Part shown: in pieces, positions 16,478-24,662 of the stretch
Numbering within the stretch: position 1 is the stretch's first letter
How the letters are laid out: every line of letters begins with the position of its first letter
Assembly (NCBI RefSeq): GCF_002386445.1
Contig: NZ_DGIR01000041.1
Coordinates: 62,608 to 126,607 of the forward strand
Source: Pseudomonas sp. UBA4617
Lineage (GTDB): Bacteria > Pseudomonadota > Gammaproteobacteria > Pseudomonadales > Pseudomonadaceae
Direction of reading: 5' to 3'
Length of the DNA: 64,000 nucleotides
Position numbers and translations under genes: made by a program
Notes under the pieces: generated by a model
Told to the model about the DNA's origin: nothing
Databases searched by the model: none
The model's input: only the letters and a program-made list of their open reading frames with translations

Positions 16478-18263
16478 ATTCACTGCGGCCCAGGCAGTCG
16501 CGGCCGGCACCGACTTCGCCGACCTCAAGGTCAGCGCTGCCGGGCTGTTCTGGAACGAGTTCCGCCCCGCCGATGGTGCTTGTCGCATCTGGCATTGGCA
16601 GCACCAGCAGGCCCGCTGCCTGACGCCCGATGGTTTCAGCGTGCGCAGCCGGGTCTATGAATACGGCGGTGGCAGTTTCTGCCTGGGTGGCGACGGCATT
16701 CTGTTCGTCAACGAGAAGGACCAGCAGGTATACACCCAGGGCCTGGCAGCAACGCCACCGCGCGCCCTGACGAACCACGCGAACTGCCGCTACGGCGACC
16801 TGCAGTGGCACGCTGGCCTGGTGCTGGCGGTCGAGGAGCAGCATGGCGAACGGGTCGAGCATCGGCTGGTGGCACTGGCTGAACGAAGCCGGCAGGTGCT
16901 TGCCGAAGGTGCCGACTTCTACGCCTCGCCTACCATGAGTGCCGATGGCCAGCGCCTGGCGTGGATCGAGTGGGACCGCCCGGCACAGCCCTGGACGGTC
17001 ACCCGGCTGATGTGTCGCAGGCGTGACAACAGCGGCCAATGGGGACCCGCGCAATCCGTGGCCGGTGCCGATGAGTCGCTGCAGCAGCCACGCTTCGATG
17101 CACAAGGCCGGCTTTACTGTCTGTCCGACCGTAACGGCTTCTGGCAACCCTGGGGTGAGGTTGCTGGCCGCTGGCAGGCGCTGCCTGCCGAGCCGGCAGA
17201 CCATGCCGCCGCCCCCTGGCAACTGGGCGCGAGCACCTGGTTGGCGCTGGGGCAGCAAGACTACCTGGCCAGCTGGTTCGAAGACGGCTTCGGGCAACTG
17301 GGCCTACGCAGCGCCGCTGGCCTGGAGCGATTCGCCAGTGCCTATACGCGCTTTCGCAGCCTGGCCATGGATGACCAGCACCTGTATGCCATCGCCGCAT
17401 CGCCGATCAGCCCGCCGGCAGTCATCAGCATCAGCCGCAGCAACCACCAGGTCAGCGTACTGGCCGGTGGCGCCGAAGTGCTTGCGGCCACGGATATCAG
17501 CCTGCCGCAGCCGATCCACTATGGCAGTGACGGCCACCAGGCCCACGGTTTCTTCTACCCGGCAGCCCGATCACAAGGGGCCACACCGCTGGTGGTGTTC
17601 ATCCATGGCGGCCCGACCTCGGCCTGTTATCCGGTGCTCGACCCGCGCGTGCAGTACTGGACCCAGCGCGGCTTCGCCGTAGCCGACCTCAATTACCGGG
17701 GCAGCAGCGGCTACGGTCGGGACTACCGCCAGGCCTTGCACCTGCGCTGGGGAGAAAGCGATGTGGCCGATGCCTGTGCAGCAGTCGAATACCTCGCCGC
17801 CCGTGGCCTGATCGACCGCAACAAGGCGTTCATCCGCGGCGGCAGCGCAGGCGGCTATACCACTTTGTGCGCCCTGGCGTTTCATGATGTATTCCGCGCC
17901 GGTGCGAGCCTGTACGGGGTCAGCGACCCGCTGGCACTGGGCCGGGCGACGCACAAGTTCGAGGGCGACTACCTGGACTGGTTGATCGGTGACCCGCAGC
18001 AGGACGCCGAGCGTTATCGCCAGCGCACACCGCTGCTGCATGCCGGGCAGATCAGGGTGCCGGTTATTTTCTTCCAGGGCGAACTGGATGCGGTGGTGGT
18101 GCCGGAGCAGACTCGGTCGATGCTGGCAGCGTTGCAGGCTAGCGGGGTCGATGCCGAAGGGCACTTCTATGCCGGGGAGCGGCATGGCTTCCGCAAGGCC
18201 GGGAACCTGGCGCATGCGCTGGAAGAAGAGTGGAAGTTCTATTGTCGGGTGCTGAGGGCCTGA
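16443..18263 (+). CDS. S9 family prolyl oligopeptidase-type serine peptidase of the pqq cluster
   Basis: 606 aa: an N-terminal beta-propeller and a C-terminal alpha/beta hydrolase. The catalytic set is S468 (GGSAGGY), D549 (GELDAV) and H581 (ERHGFRK), in canonical order. The ATG at 16443 lies inside pqqE, so translation is probably coupled. A dipeptidyl or oligopeptidyl peptidase here may trim the crosslinked PqqA peptide along with PqqF; that role is inferred from position. No signal peptide is seen, so it is cytoplasmic. Confidence 0.9.
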   Translation: MSETPVSSPAVEFTAAQAVAAGTDFADLKVSAAGLFWNEFRPADGACRIWHWQHQQARCLTPDGFSVRSRVYEYGGGSFCLGGDGILFVNEKDQQVYTQGLAATPPRALTNHANCRYGDLQWHAGLVLAVEEQHGERVEHRLVALAERSRQVLAEGADFYASPTMSADGQRLAWIEWDRPAQPWTVTRLMCRRRDNSGQWGPAQSVAGADESLQQPRFDAQGRLYCLSDRNGFWQPWGEVAGRWQALPAEPADHAAAPWQLGASTWLALGQQDYLASWFEDGFGQLGLRSAAGLERFASAYTRFRSLAMDDQHLYAIAASPISPPAVISISRSNHQVSVLAGGAEVLAATDISLPQPIHYGSDGHQAHGFFYPAARSQGATPLVVFIHGGPTSACYPVLDPRVQYWTQRGFAVADLNYRGSSGYGRDYRQALHLRWGESDVADACAAVEYLAARGLIDRNKAFIRGGSAGGYTTLCALAFHDVFRAGASLYGVSDPLALGRATHKFEGDYLDWLIGDPQQDAERYRQRTPLLHAGQIRVPVIFFQGELDAVVVPEQTRSMLAALQASGVDAEGHFYAGERHGFRKAGNLAHALEEEWKFYCRVLRA

Positions 18264-18265
18264 GG

Positions 18266-18292
18266 TTTTGGGGCCGCGTTGCGGCCCCAAAA
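18266..18292. terminator. Bidirectional terminator between the pqq cluster and yqaE-like gene
   Basis: TTTTGGGGCCGC and GCGGCCCCAAAA form a perfect 12-bp stem with a 3-nt loop, with A and T tracts on both sides, serving both convergent genes. Confidence 0.85.
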
Positions 18293-18296
18293 GGTC

Positions 18297-18455
18297 TCAG
18301 CGCTTGGCGATGATGTACACCGCGTGCACGATGCCCGGTATATACCCCAGCAAGGTCAGCAGGATATTCAGCCAGAACGCCCCGCCGAACCCCACCTGCA
18401 GGAACACACCCAGCGGTGGCAGGATGATGGCGATGATGATGCGTATGAAGTCCAT
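18297..18455 (-). CDS. YqaE/Pmp3 family membrane peptide
   Basis: 52 aa with two hydrophobic segments (residues ~4-22 and ~28-48) separated by VGFGGAFWLN, the Pmp3/UPF0057 signature. AGGAGAG precedes the ATG. Family members sit in the cytoplasmic membrane and are often induced by salt, cold or membrane stress; they are linked to membrane potential. It has its own promoter region before the next minus-strand gene's terminator. Confidence 0.92.
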   Translation of the reverse strand: MDFIRIIIAIILPPLGVFLQVGFGGAFWLNILLTLLGYIPGIVHAVYIIAKR

Positions 18456-18517
18456 GCGAGTCTCTCCTGTAGGGGTTACCTCACAGACTAGCCTCCCGCC
18501 GCAGAGGTTCCACCGGC

Positions 18518-18557
18518 AAAAAAAACGCCCCGGGCCGAATGAAACAGGCCAGGGGCG
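18518..18557 (-). terminator. Terminator of the aminotransferase gene
   Basis: On the minus strand CGCCCC-T-GGCC pairs with GGCC-C-GGGGCG across a 10-nt loop and ends in eight T residues, 50 nt after the stop. Confidence 0.85.
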
Positions 18558-18607
18558 ATGCGCAGGAACGCCAGACGGTTCGTAGAATTCTCGGTTTCGC
18601 CAGTACG

Positions 18608-19888
18608 CTATGCCGGCATTTCCCGGCGGGCCTGCTGCCGGGTGTGCAGGCGGGCAAAGGCGCGGGCCAGGCGCAGCAGCATTTCGTCGATGTTGCCCTT
18701 GCTCACGGTCAGGGCTGGCGAAAAGCGCACCACATCCGCCTGCGGGGCATTGAGCAGCAGGCCTTCATGCAGGGCTGCGGCCACCAGCTCGCAGGCCAGG
18801 TTTTCTTTCAGTTGCAGCGCCCATAGCAGGCCCTGCCCACGCACTTCGCCCTGGCCATAACGCCCGGCCAGGCGGCTAAGGCCTTCACGCAGGTGGCGCC
18901 CGTTGTCGCGCACCTGGGCAAGCAAGCCAGGCTCGAGCACGGCGTCCAGAACCGCCAGGCCCGCAGCACACATCAGCGCGTTACCGTGGTGGCTGCCTTG
19001 CAGTTCGCCAGGTTCGGCGCAGCACGCCGTGCCCCGGGCCAGCAACGCTGCCAGTGGCACGCCACCGCCCAGGCCTTTGCCCAAGGTGACGATATCGGCG
19101 CGCACGCCATAGGTTTCTTCGGCCAGCAGCGCACCGCAGCGACCGATACCGGTCTGCACTTCATCGAGAATCAACAGGATGCCCAGTTCACGGCAGAGGG
19201 TTTCCACCCCTTTGAGGTAGTCCTGCGTCGCCGGGATGACACCCGCCTCGCCCTGGATCGGCTCCAGCATGATCGCCACGGTGCGTGAGTCCACCTCAGC
19301 GTGCAGCGCCGCCAGGTCGTTGAACGGCACCTTGCTGAAACCGGGCAGGCCGGGCTCGCAGCGATTGCACGGCAGTGGGTCGGATGCCGACAGCGCCCCC
19401 AGGCTACGGCCGTGGCAGGCCTGGCTGGCGGTGATGATGTGATAGGCGCCGTTGCGGTGCAGCTGGCCCCACTTGCGCGCCAGCTTGATTGCGCCCTCGC
19501 ACGCTTCGGCACCGCTGTTGAGCAGGTAGGCCTGATCGCTGCCGGTGCTCTGGCACAGGCGGTCGGCCAATTCCAGCAGCCCACGGCTGTGCAACCCCGC
19601 CCCCGGGTTGATCAGCGCCTGGGCCTGGTTGCCCAATGCCTTGACCAGCACGCTCGGGCTGTGCCCCAGGCTGTTGACCGCGCCACCTTGGGTGAAGTCC
19701 AGGTAGGCATGCCCTTCGTTGTCCCACAACCAGGAACCCTGGCCACGTACGAATACCTGCGCTGCACGTTCGCAGCCAGGCATCAGTCGCTCACGCGACA
19801 GCTGCGACGCTTGCGGCACGGTCACCGGCGCACGCTTGGGCTCGGCGACGGCAGCGAGGGCCGGGCGGCGCAGCTTGAACAGGTTCAT
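18608..19888 (-). CDS. Class III PLP-dependent aminotransferase (acetylornithine/4-aminobutyrate-type)
   Basis: 426 aa. The PLP-binding Lys is in VTLGKGLGGG, preceded by the cofactor-binding ILDEVQTGIGRCG segment, both typical of class III omega-aminotransferases. Substrate cannot be fixed; an omega-amino acid or polyamine product is likely. GGAG lies six bases before the ATG. The LysR gene is divergent, with a perfect LysR-type dyad in the 210-nt gap, so it is probably the regulator. Confidence 0.88.
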   Translation of the reverse strand: MNLFKLRRPALAAVAEPKRAPVTVPQASQLSRERLMPGCERAAQVFVRGQGSWLWDNEGHAYLDFTQGGAVNSLGHSPSVLVKALGNQAQALINPGAGLHSRGLLELADRLCQSTGSDQAYLLNSGAEACEGAIKLARKWGQLHRNGAYHIITASQACHGRSLGALSASDPLPCNRCEPGLPGFSKVPFNDLAALHAEVDSRTVAIMLEPIQGEAGVIPATQDYLKGVETLCRELGILLILDEVQTGIGRCGALLAEETYGVRADIVTLGKGLGGGVPLAALLARGTACCAEPGELQGSHHGNALMCAAGLAVLDAVLEPGLLAQVRDNGRHLREGLSRLAGRYGQGEVRGQGLLWALQLKENLACELVAAALHEGLLLNAPQADVVRFSPALTVSKGNIDEMLLRLARAFARLHTRQQARREMPA

Positions 19889-20005
19889 CAGGGCTCCAAC
19901 CAGTCACGGTAGAAGGCGTTGTCGGTGCGGTCCGGATGCCGTCACTCGATATTCTGCCTTTCCTATCAAAAGTGTTTTTCATCCAGGGTAACAATCGAGC
20001 CATTC

Positions 20006-20034
20006 ATCGCTGTAACCCTTTGGAATACAGCGAT
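20006..20034. promoter_or_regulatory. LysR-type operator between aminotransferase and LysR genes
   Basis: ATCGCTGTA (20006-20014) and TACAGCGAT (20026-20034) are perfect 9-bp inverted arms separated by 11 nt, containing the classic T-N11-A of LysR-family sites. It sits between two divergent genes, as an activator/autorepressor site should. Confidence 0.65.
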
Positions 20035-20098
20035 AGACTAGGCCTCGCCGGGGTTTTCGGCCATTTCGTTTTTTCAGCATTTTCGATAAGTATCACTT

Positions 20099-21022
20099 AT
20101 GGATTTCCGCCAACTGCGTTATTTCGTCGCGGTGTATGAAGAGGGCCATGTGGGCCGTGCCGCCGAGCGCCTGTCATTGTCCCAACCGGCGCTTTCCCAA
20201 CAGATCCGCCAGCTGGAACACAGCCTCGACCTGAGCCTGTTCGAGCGCAGCAACAAGCGCCTGCTGCCGACCCTGGCTGCGCATACCTTGTACAACCACG
20301 CCCTGCCGCTGCTCGACGGCCTGCAACGCGCCCACCAGGCCATGCGCAACTTCAAGGGCCAGTCGCTGCGAACCCTGGCCATCGGCGTGCTGCAGACGGT
20401 GCGCCCCAGCCTGGTGCCGCAACTGCTCGAACGCCTGCGCAAGGCACAGCCGCACCTTGTCGTGCAGATCTACGAATTGTCGGGGCTGGAAATCGAACGG
20501 CGCCTGCTCAATGGCAGCCTGGACATCGGCATCAGCTACCTGCCGCCACGCCAGCCGGGGCTACATGGCCTGTTGCTGTATGAAGATGAGCTGCAGTTGG
20601 TCATCCCGGCTACACACCCGCTGAAGGACTTCAAGAAAGTATCCATCCGCCAGGCCGCCGAGCTGCCCATGCTGATGTTGGGCGAAGAGTTCCAGATCCG
20701 CCAGATCTGGCAGGCGCAACTGGCCAGCCAGGGGCGTCGGCCGCAAGTGCAGGCCGAGATGAACAACATGGCAGGGATACTCGACAGCCTGGCCCATACG
20801 GCGCTGGCGACCATCCTGCCAGGCCGGGCCAAGGACGCCGCCGAGGAAGACCAGGCGCTGCTGTGGAAGCCGTTGAGCGAGCCGCGCGTGCCGCTCAAGG
20901 TTGGCTTGGTATTTCGCGATGCCCAGCGCCAGCAGGCCTCTGTGGAGCTGCTGCGTACGCTGCTGGAAGAGGAGAGCGACGCACGTTTGGCGGGGGCATC
21001 GCCACTGGATGTGCTCGCCTGA
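20099..21022 (+). CDS. LysR family transcriptional regulator
   Basis: 307 aa with an N-terminal winged helix (MDFRQLRYFVAVYEEGHVGRAAERL in two parts, residues 1-60) and a periplasmic-binding-protein-like effector domain from residue ~90 (TLAIGVLQTVRPSLVPQLL). The effector domain resembles CynR/CysB-type sensors. It is divergent from the aminotransferase gene and probably autoregulated through the shared dyad. The inducer is unknown. Confidence 0.92.
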   Translation: MDFRQLRYFVAVYEEGHVGRAAERLSLSQPALSQQIRQLEHSLDLSLFERSNKRLLPTLAAHTLYNHALPLLDGLQRAHQAMRNFKGQSLRTLAIGVLQTVRPSLVPQLLERLRKAQPHLVVQIYELSGLEIERRLLNGSLDIGISYLPPRQPGLHGLLLYEDELQLVIPATHPLKDFKKVSIRQAAELPMLMLGEEFQIRQIWQAQLASQGRRPQVQAEMNNMAGILDSLAHTALATILPGRAKDAAEEDQALLWKPLSEPRVPLKVGLVFRDAQRQQASVELLRTLLEEESDARLAGASPLDVLA

Positions 21023-21040
21023 AAAACGCGCGCACAAAGA

Positions 21041-21063
21041 AAACCCCGCCTAAGCGGGGTTTT
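21041..21063 (+). terminator. Terminator after the LysR gene
   Basis: AACCCCGC (21042-21049) pairs with GCGGGGTT (21054-21061) around CTAA, with flanking A and T runs. The rest of the 278-nt gap to 21300 shows nothing else convincing. Confidence 0.85.
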
Positions 21064-21300
21064 CCAGACTGTTTCCCTGTGACATCCGTATCGCCCCGCC
21101 ATCCTGGCAGGTGGTCCTTCGTCGTCTTCCTTGATCTGTACTTTGCGCTTCCTGCACAACGTCCATGTGGGAAAGATTAACCCTGGATCCAATGCGATAA
21201 CAGTGGTGAAAAGTCACCACGTCATGTAGGAAAAAGCTTACAACGGCAGAGTTGGTCGCATGCAGCCTGGAATCGGGCCGCTACGCGCCCCCAAACCCTG

Positions 21301-23079
21301 TCAGAACTGCTCAGCATCCAGCAGGTACAGCGATTCACTCCCCGCCTTAACCGCTGCCACCAGCGAATTCACCCGTGGCAGCAACCGCGCAAAGTAGAAC
21401 CGCGCTGTACCCAGCTTACCGGCGTAGAACGCCGCATCCCCCTCACCTGCCTGCGCCGCACGCGCCATCAACGCCCACATGTAGGCGTAAGCTACATAGC
21501 CAAAGGCGTGCAGGTACTCGACCGAAGCCGCGCCGATTTCATTCGGGTTGCCCTTGGCCTGTTCCAGCACCCACTCGGTCAGCCCGTCCAGCTGGTCGAG
21601 GCTGACCGCCAGCGGCTTGGCAAATTCCTCCAGCTGGCTGTCGGCACTGGCAATGAACTGGCGAATCTCGTCGGAGAACAGGCGATAGTAAGCCCCACCA
21701 CTGGCGACCACCTTGCGCCCCATCAGGTCCAGGGCCTGGATGCCATTGGTGCCTTCGTAGATCTGCGTGATACGCACATCGCGCACCAGTTGCTCCTGCC
21801 CCCACTCGCGAATGTAGCCATGCCCGCCGAACACCTGCTGGCCATGCACCGCGCATTCCAGGCCGAGGTCGGTGAGGAACGCCTTGGCTACCGGCGTGAG
21901 CAATGCCACCAGCTCTTCGCTGCGCTTGCGCACGCTGGCGTCCTCGCTGTACTTGGCACTGTCCAGTTGCATGGCCACGTAGGTGGAGAACGCCCGGCCG
22001 CCTTCGATCAGCGCCTTCATGGTCAGCAACATGCGGCGCACATCCGGGTGGACGATGATCGGGTCGGCGGCCTTGTCCTTGGCTTGCGGCCCGGTCGGGG
22101 CGCGGCTTTGCAGGCGATCACGAGCGTATTCCACGGCGTTCTGGTAGGAGCGCTCGGCCGAGGCCAGGCCCTGGATACCAACACCCAGGCGCTCGTAGTT
22201 CATCATGGTGAACATCGCCGCCAGGCCCTTGTTAGGCTCGCCGACGATATAGCCAACGGCTTCGTCGAAGTTCATCACGCAGGTGGCCGAGGCCTGGATA
22301 CCCATCTTGTGTTCGATCGAACCACAGGTGGCCGAGTTGCGTGCGCCAAGGCTGCCGTCCTCATTGACCAGGAACTTCGGCACCAGGAACAGTGAAATGC
22401 CTTTCGGCCCCGCCGGTGCATCCGGCAGCTTGGCCAGCACCAGGTGGATGATGTTCTCGGTCAGGTCGTGCTCGCCACCGGTGATGAAGATCTTGGTGCC
22501 GCTGACCTTGTAGCTGCCGTCTGCCTGGGGCTCGGCCTTGGTGCGAATGATGCCCAGGTCGGTGCCGGCGTGCGGCTCGGTCAGGCACATGGAGCCCGCC
22601 CACACACCGGCATACATGTTCGGCAGGTATTTTTGCTTCAGTGCCTCACTGGCGTGGGCGTTGATCGACAGGCAGGCACCGGCGGTCAGCATCGGGTAGA
22701 GGCCGAACGCCAGGCTGGAGGCGTTGACCATTTCCTCGACCTGGGCCGAAATGGCCTTGGGCATGCCCATGCCGCCGAACAGCGGGTCGCCGCCCACGCC
22801 CACCCAGCCGCCTTCGGCGTAAGTGTTGTAGGCCTCGATGAAACCAGCTGGAGTGCGCACCGCACCTTGGTCCCAGTGGCAGCCCTCTTCATCGGCGGCA
22901 CGGCTGAGCGGCGCGATGGACCTGGCAGTGACCTTGCCGGCCTCTTCCAGCACCGCCATGGCTGTGTCGGGGTCGACAACCTCGGCCAACCCGGGCAACT
23001 GCGCCCACTGCTCGGCCACGTTGAAGACTTCATTCAGTACGAAGCGCATGTCGCGCAAGGGCGCTTTATATTCAGCCAT
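21301..23079 (-). CDS. Long-form acyl-CoA dehydrogenase (FadE2-like)
   Basis: 592 aa, about 200 longer than classical acyl-CoA dehydrogenases, like the DmdC/FadE type found in pairs in Pseudomonas. N-terminal, middle (MCLTEPHAGTDLG, the FAD/substrate segment) and C-terminal domains are in order, followed by an extra helical C-terminal domain. The GTNGIQALDLMGRK stretch near residue 445 is family-typical. It oxidises acyl-CoA to trans-2-enoyl-CoA with FAD, first step of beta-oxidation. It shares clear internal similarity with the gene at 24663. GAGAGG precedes the ATG. No PsrA-like box was seen in its 123-nt upstream gap. Confidence 0.93.
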   Translation of the reverse strand: MAEYKAPLRDMRFVLNEVFNVAEQWAQLPGLAEVVDPDTAMAVLEEAGKVTARSIAPLSRAADEEGCHWDQGAVRTPAGFIEAYNTYAEGGWVGVGGDPLFGGMGMPKAISAQVEEMVNASSLAFGLYPMLTAGACLSINAHASEALKQKYLPNMYAGVWAGSMCLTEPHAGTDLGIIRTKAEPQADGSYKVSGTKIFITGGEHDLTENIIHLVLAKLPDAPAGPKGISLFLVPKFLVNEDGSLGARNSATCGSIEHKMGIQASATCVMNFDEAVGYIVGEPNKGLAAMFTMMNYERLGVGIQGLASAERSYQNAVEYARDRLQSRAPTGPQAKDKAADPIIVHPDVRRMLLTMKALIEGGRAFSTYVAMQLDSAKYSEDASVRKRSEELVALLTPVAKAFLTDLGLECAVHGQQVFGGHGYIREWGQEQLVRDVRITQIYEGTNGIQALDLMGRKVVASGGAYYRLFSDEIRQFIASADSQLEEFAKPLAVSLDQLDGLTEWVLEQAKGNPNEIGAASVEYLHAFGYVAYAYMWALMARAAQAGEGDAAFYAGKLGTARFYFARLLPRVNSLVAAVKAGSESLYLLDAEQF

Positions 23080-23202
23080 GACAACCTCTCGCTAGTCGGG
23101 TCGGGGCGGTCTCGGGGAACCGCGACACTGGGTAACGAGCAGTGTAACCGAACAACTTTTACGAGACATAGGGTCATCACTAGACTGCATAGTCAGTTTC
23201 GG

Positions 23203-24576
23203 TCACGCCATGCGCACTGCGCCACGCTGTGATTGCTGCCCGTGCACCATGACACAATTGCGCCCCGCACTCTTCGCGTTGTACAGCGCCTGGTCGGCGG
23301 ATTTCAGTACTGCCTCGGGGTTGCGGTGGTCGGCCTGGCGCTCGGCTACGCCGATGCTGATGGTGACCGACACCGTCCCGCCCGTGCTGCCCGCGCGTCG
23401 CTGGCGCCCGGCGCTATCGTCCTGCGGGCGGTTATGCTGGTCGCGCAGGTGCATCACGTAATTGGCGATCACTTCACGCACCGCTTCCACGTGCGGCACG
23501 CATTCTTCGGCTGTCTTGCCAGCGAATACCAGGGCGAATTCCTCGCCGCCATAACGGTACGCGCGGCCACCGCCGGTCACCTTGGCCAGGCGGCTGGCGA
23601 CCAGGCGCAGCACCTGGTCGCCGACGTCGTGGCCATGGGTATCGTTGAACTTCTTGAAGTGGTCCACGTCGGTCATGGCAATCACGTAGTTGCGCCCCAG
23701 GCGCTGCATGCGCTCGTTCAGCGCACGCCGCCCCGGCAAGCCGGTCAGCTCGTCGCGAAAGGCCATCTGGTAGGCCTCATGAGCTACCGATGCCGCGATC
23801 ATCAGCATTACCTGGCTGCACATGATGTTGAGGGTGAACGGCAGGATGAAGGTTTGCGGCAACATCCAGAAAATCCCCAGCAGGCCCGAGATCAACGCGG
23901 CGTGCAGCGGCCGCGGGGCACGCAGGTATTGCACCACCAGCAGGATGAACACGCCGAGGAACAACGGGTAGACCATCTGGATGAGGCTCATCCACCGGCC
24001 ATGCAACGACGGCCAGCGAATTTCCGCCAGCCACGTCAGCAGCGCCTCGGGGTAGCTCTGTTCGAGAGCCACCGCCACGCTGCCCACGGCGAACAGCACG
24101 GCGCCGCGGGCAACCAGGTCCTGCAGCAGGTGGGTGCGCTCCTGCCAGGCACCGTACAACCCGAACAGGGTGGGCAACAGCAGGCATACCAAATGGAAGG
24201 TTACCGCGGCATCTTCGCGCACGCGGCCATGGTCACGGTAGAAGTCGGTCTGGGTATCGAGCAGGAAGTAGGCGATATACACCGTGAGCATCAGGAACAG
24301 CTCGCGCTGACGGCGGTACACCGCGCAGTAGGCGCCACCCAGCAGCAGGACCAAGGTGGGCAGGACATTGAACAATGATGTGAAAAAGACACTGAGGTCT
24401 CTCACGTAAGCCGCGGCGAGGCCTGCCAGCAACAGGATCAGCGAAGGCAGGAAGTGGCTCGCGCGAACAGCGTTAAGACGAAGCAAGGGTAATCTCCAAC
24501 CCGGCAGATCAATAGTGGCATTGTGCCCATACTTCATCGGCAGCGCACATGAACAGTTGAATTTCAAATCATGCAC
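23203..24576 (-). CDS. Membrane-bound GGDEF diguanylate cyclase
   Basis: Up to 457 aa. Residues ~35-270 contain six to seven hydrophobic helices forming a membrane sensor module, followed by a GGDEF domain with the active-site sequence RYGGEEF near residue 350 and the nucleotide-binding DVDHFKKFNDTHGH. All catalytic residues are present, so c-di-GMP synthesis is expected. The RxxD inhibitory site usually five residues before GGEEF is absent, so product inhibition may be lacking. A basic, Ser/Gly-rich insertion (RPQDDSAGRQRRAG) interrupts the domain. The start is uncertain: 24576 or the ATG at 24537. Confidence 0.9.
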   Translation of the reverse strand: MHDLKFNCSCALPMKYGHNATIDLPGWRLPLLRLNAVRASHFLPSLILLLAGLAAAYVRDLSVFFTSLFNVLPTLVLLLGGAYCAVYRRQRELFLMLTVYIAYFLLDTQTDFYRDHGRVREDAAVTFHLVCLLLPTLFGLYGAWQERTHLLQDLVARGAVLFAVGSVAVALEQSYPEALLTWLAEIRWPSLHGRWMSLIQMVYPLFLGVFILLVVQYLRAPRPLHAALISGLLGIFWMLPQTFILPFTLNIMCSQVMLMIAASVAHEAYQMAFRDELTGLPGRRALNERMQRLGRNYVIAMTDVDHFKKFNDTHGHDVGDQVLRLVASRLAKVTGGGRAYRYGGEEFALVFAGKTAEECVPHVEAVREVIANYVMHLRDQHNRPQDDSAGRQRRAGSTGGTVSVTISIGVAERQADHRNPEAVLKSADQALYNAKSAGRNCVMVHGQQSQRGAVRMA

Positions 24577-24609
24577 CGCTTCTGCAAAGCCACGCGCCGG
24601 GCTTGAAAC

Positions 24610-24645
24610 AAAAAAACCCGCCTGCCGGTGAGGGCAGGCGGGTTT
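24610..24645 (-). terminator. Terminator after the FadE1-like gene
   Basis: AAACCCGCCTGCC (24614-24626) pairs with GGCAGGCGGGTTT (24633-24645), and on the minus strand a T-run follows. It lies just after the stop at 24663. Confidence 0.88.
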
Positions 24646-24662
24646 CGGTCACAACCGGTGAA

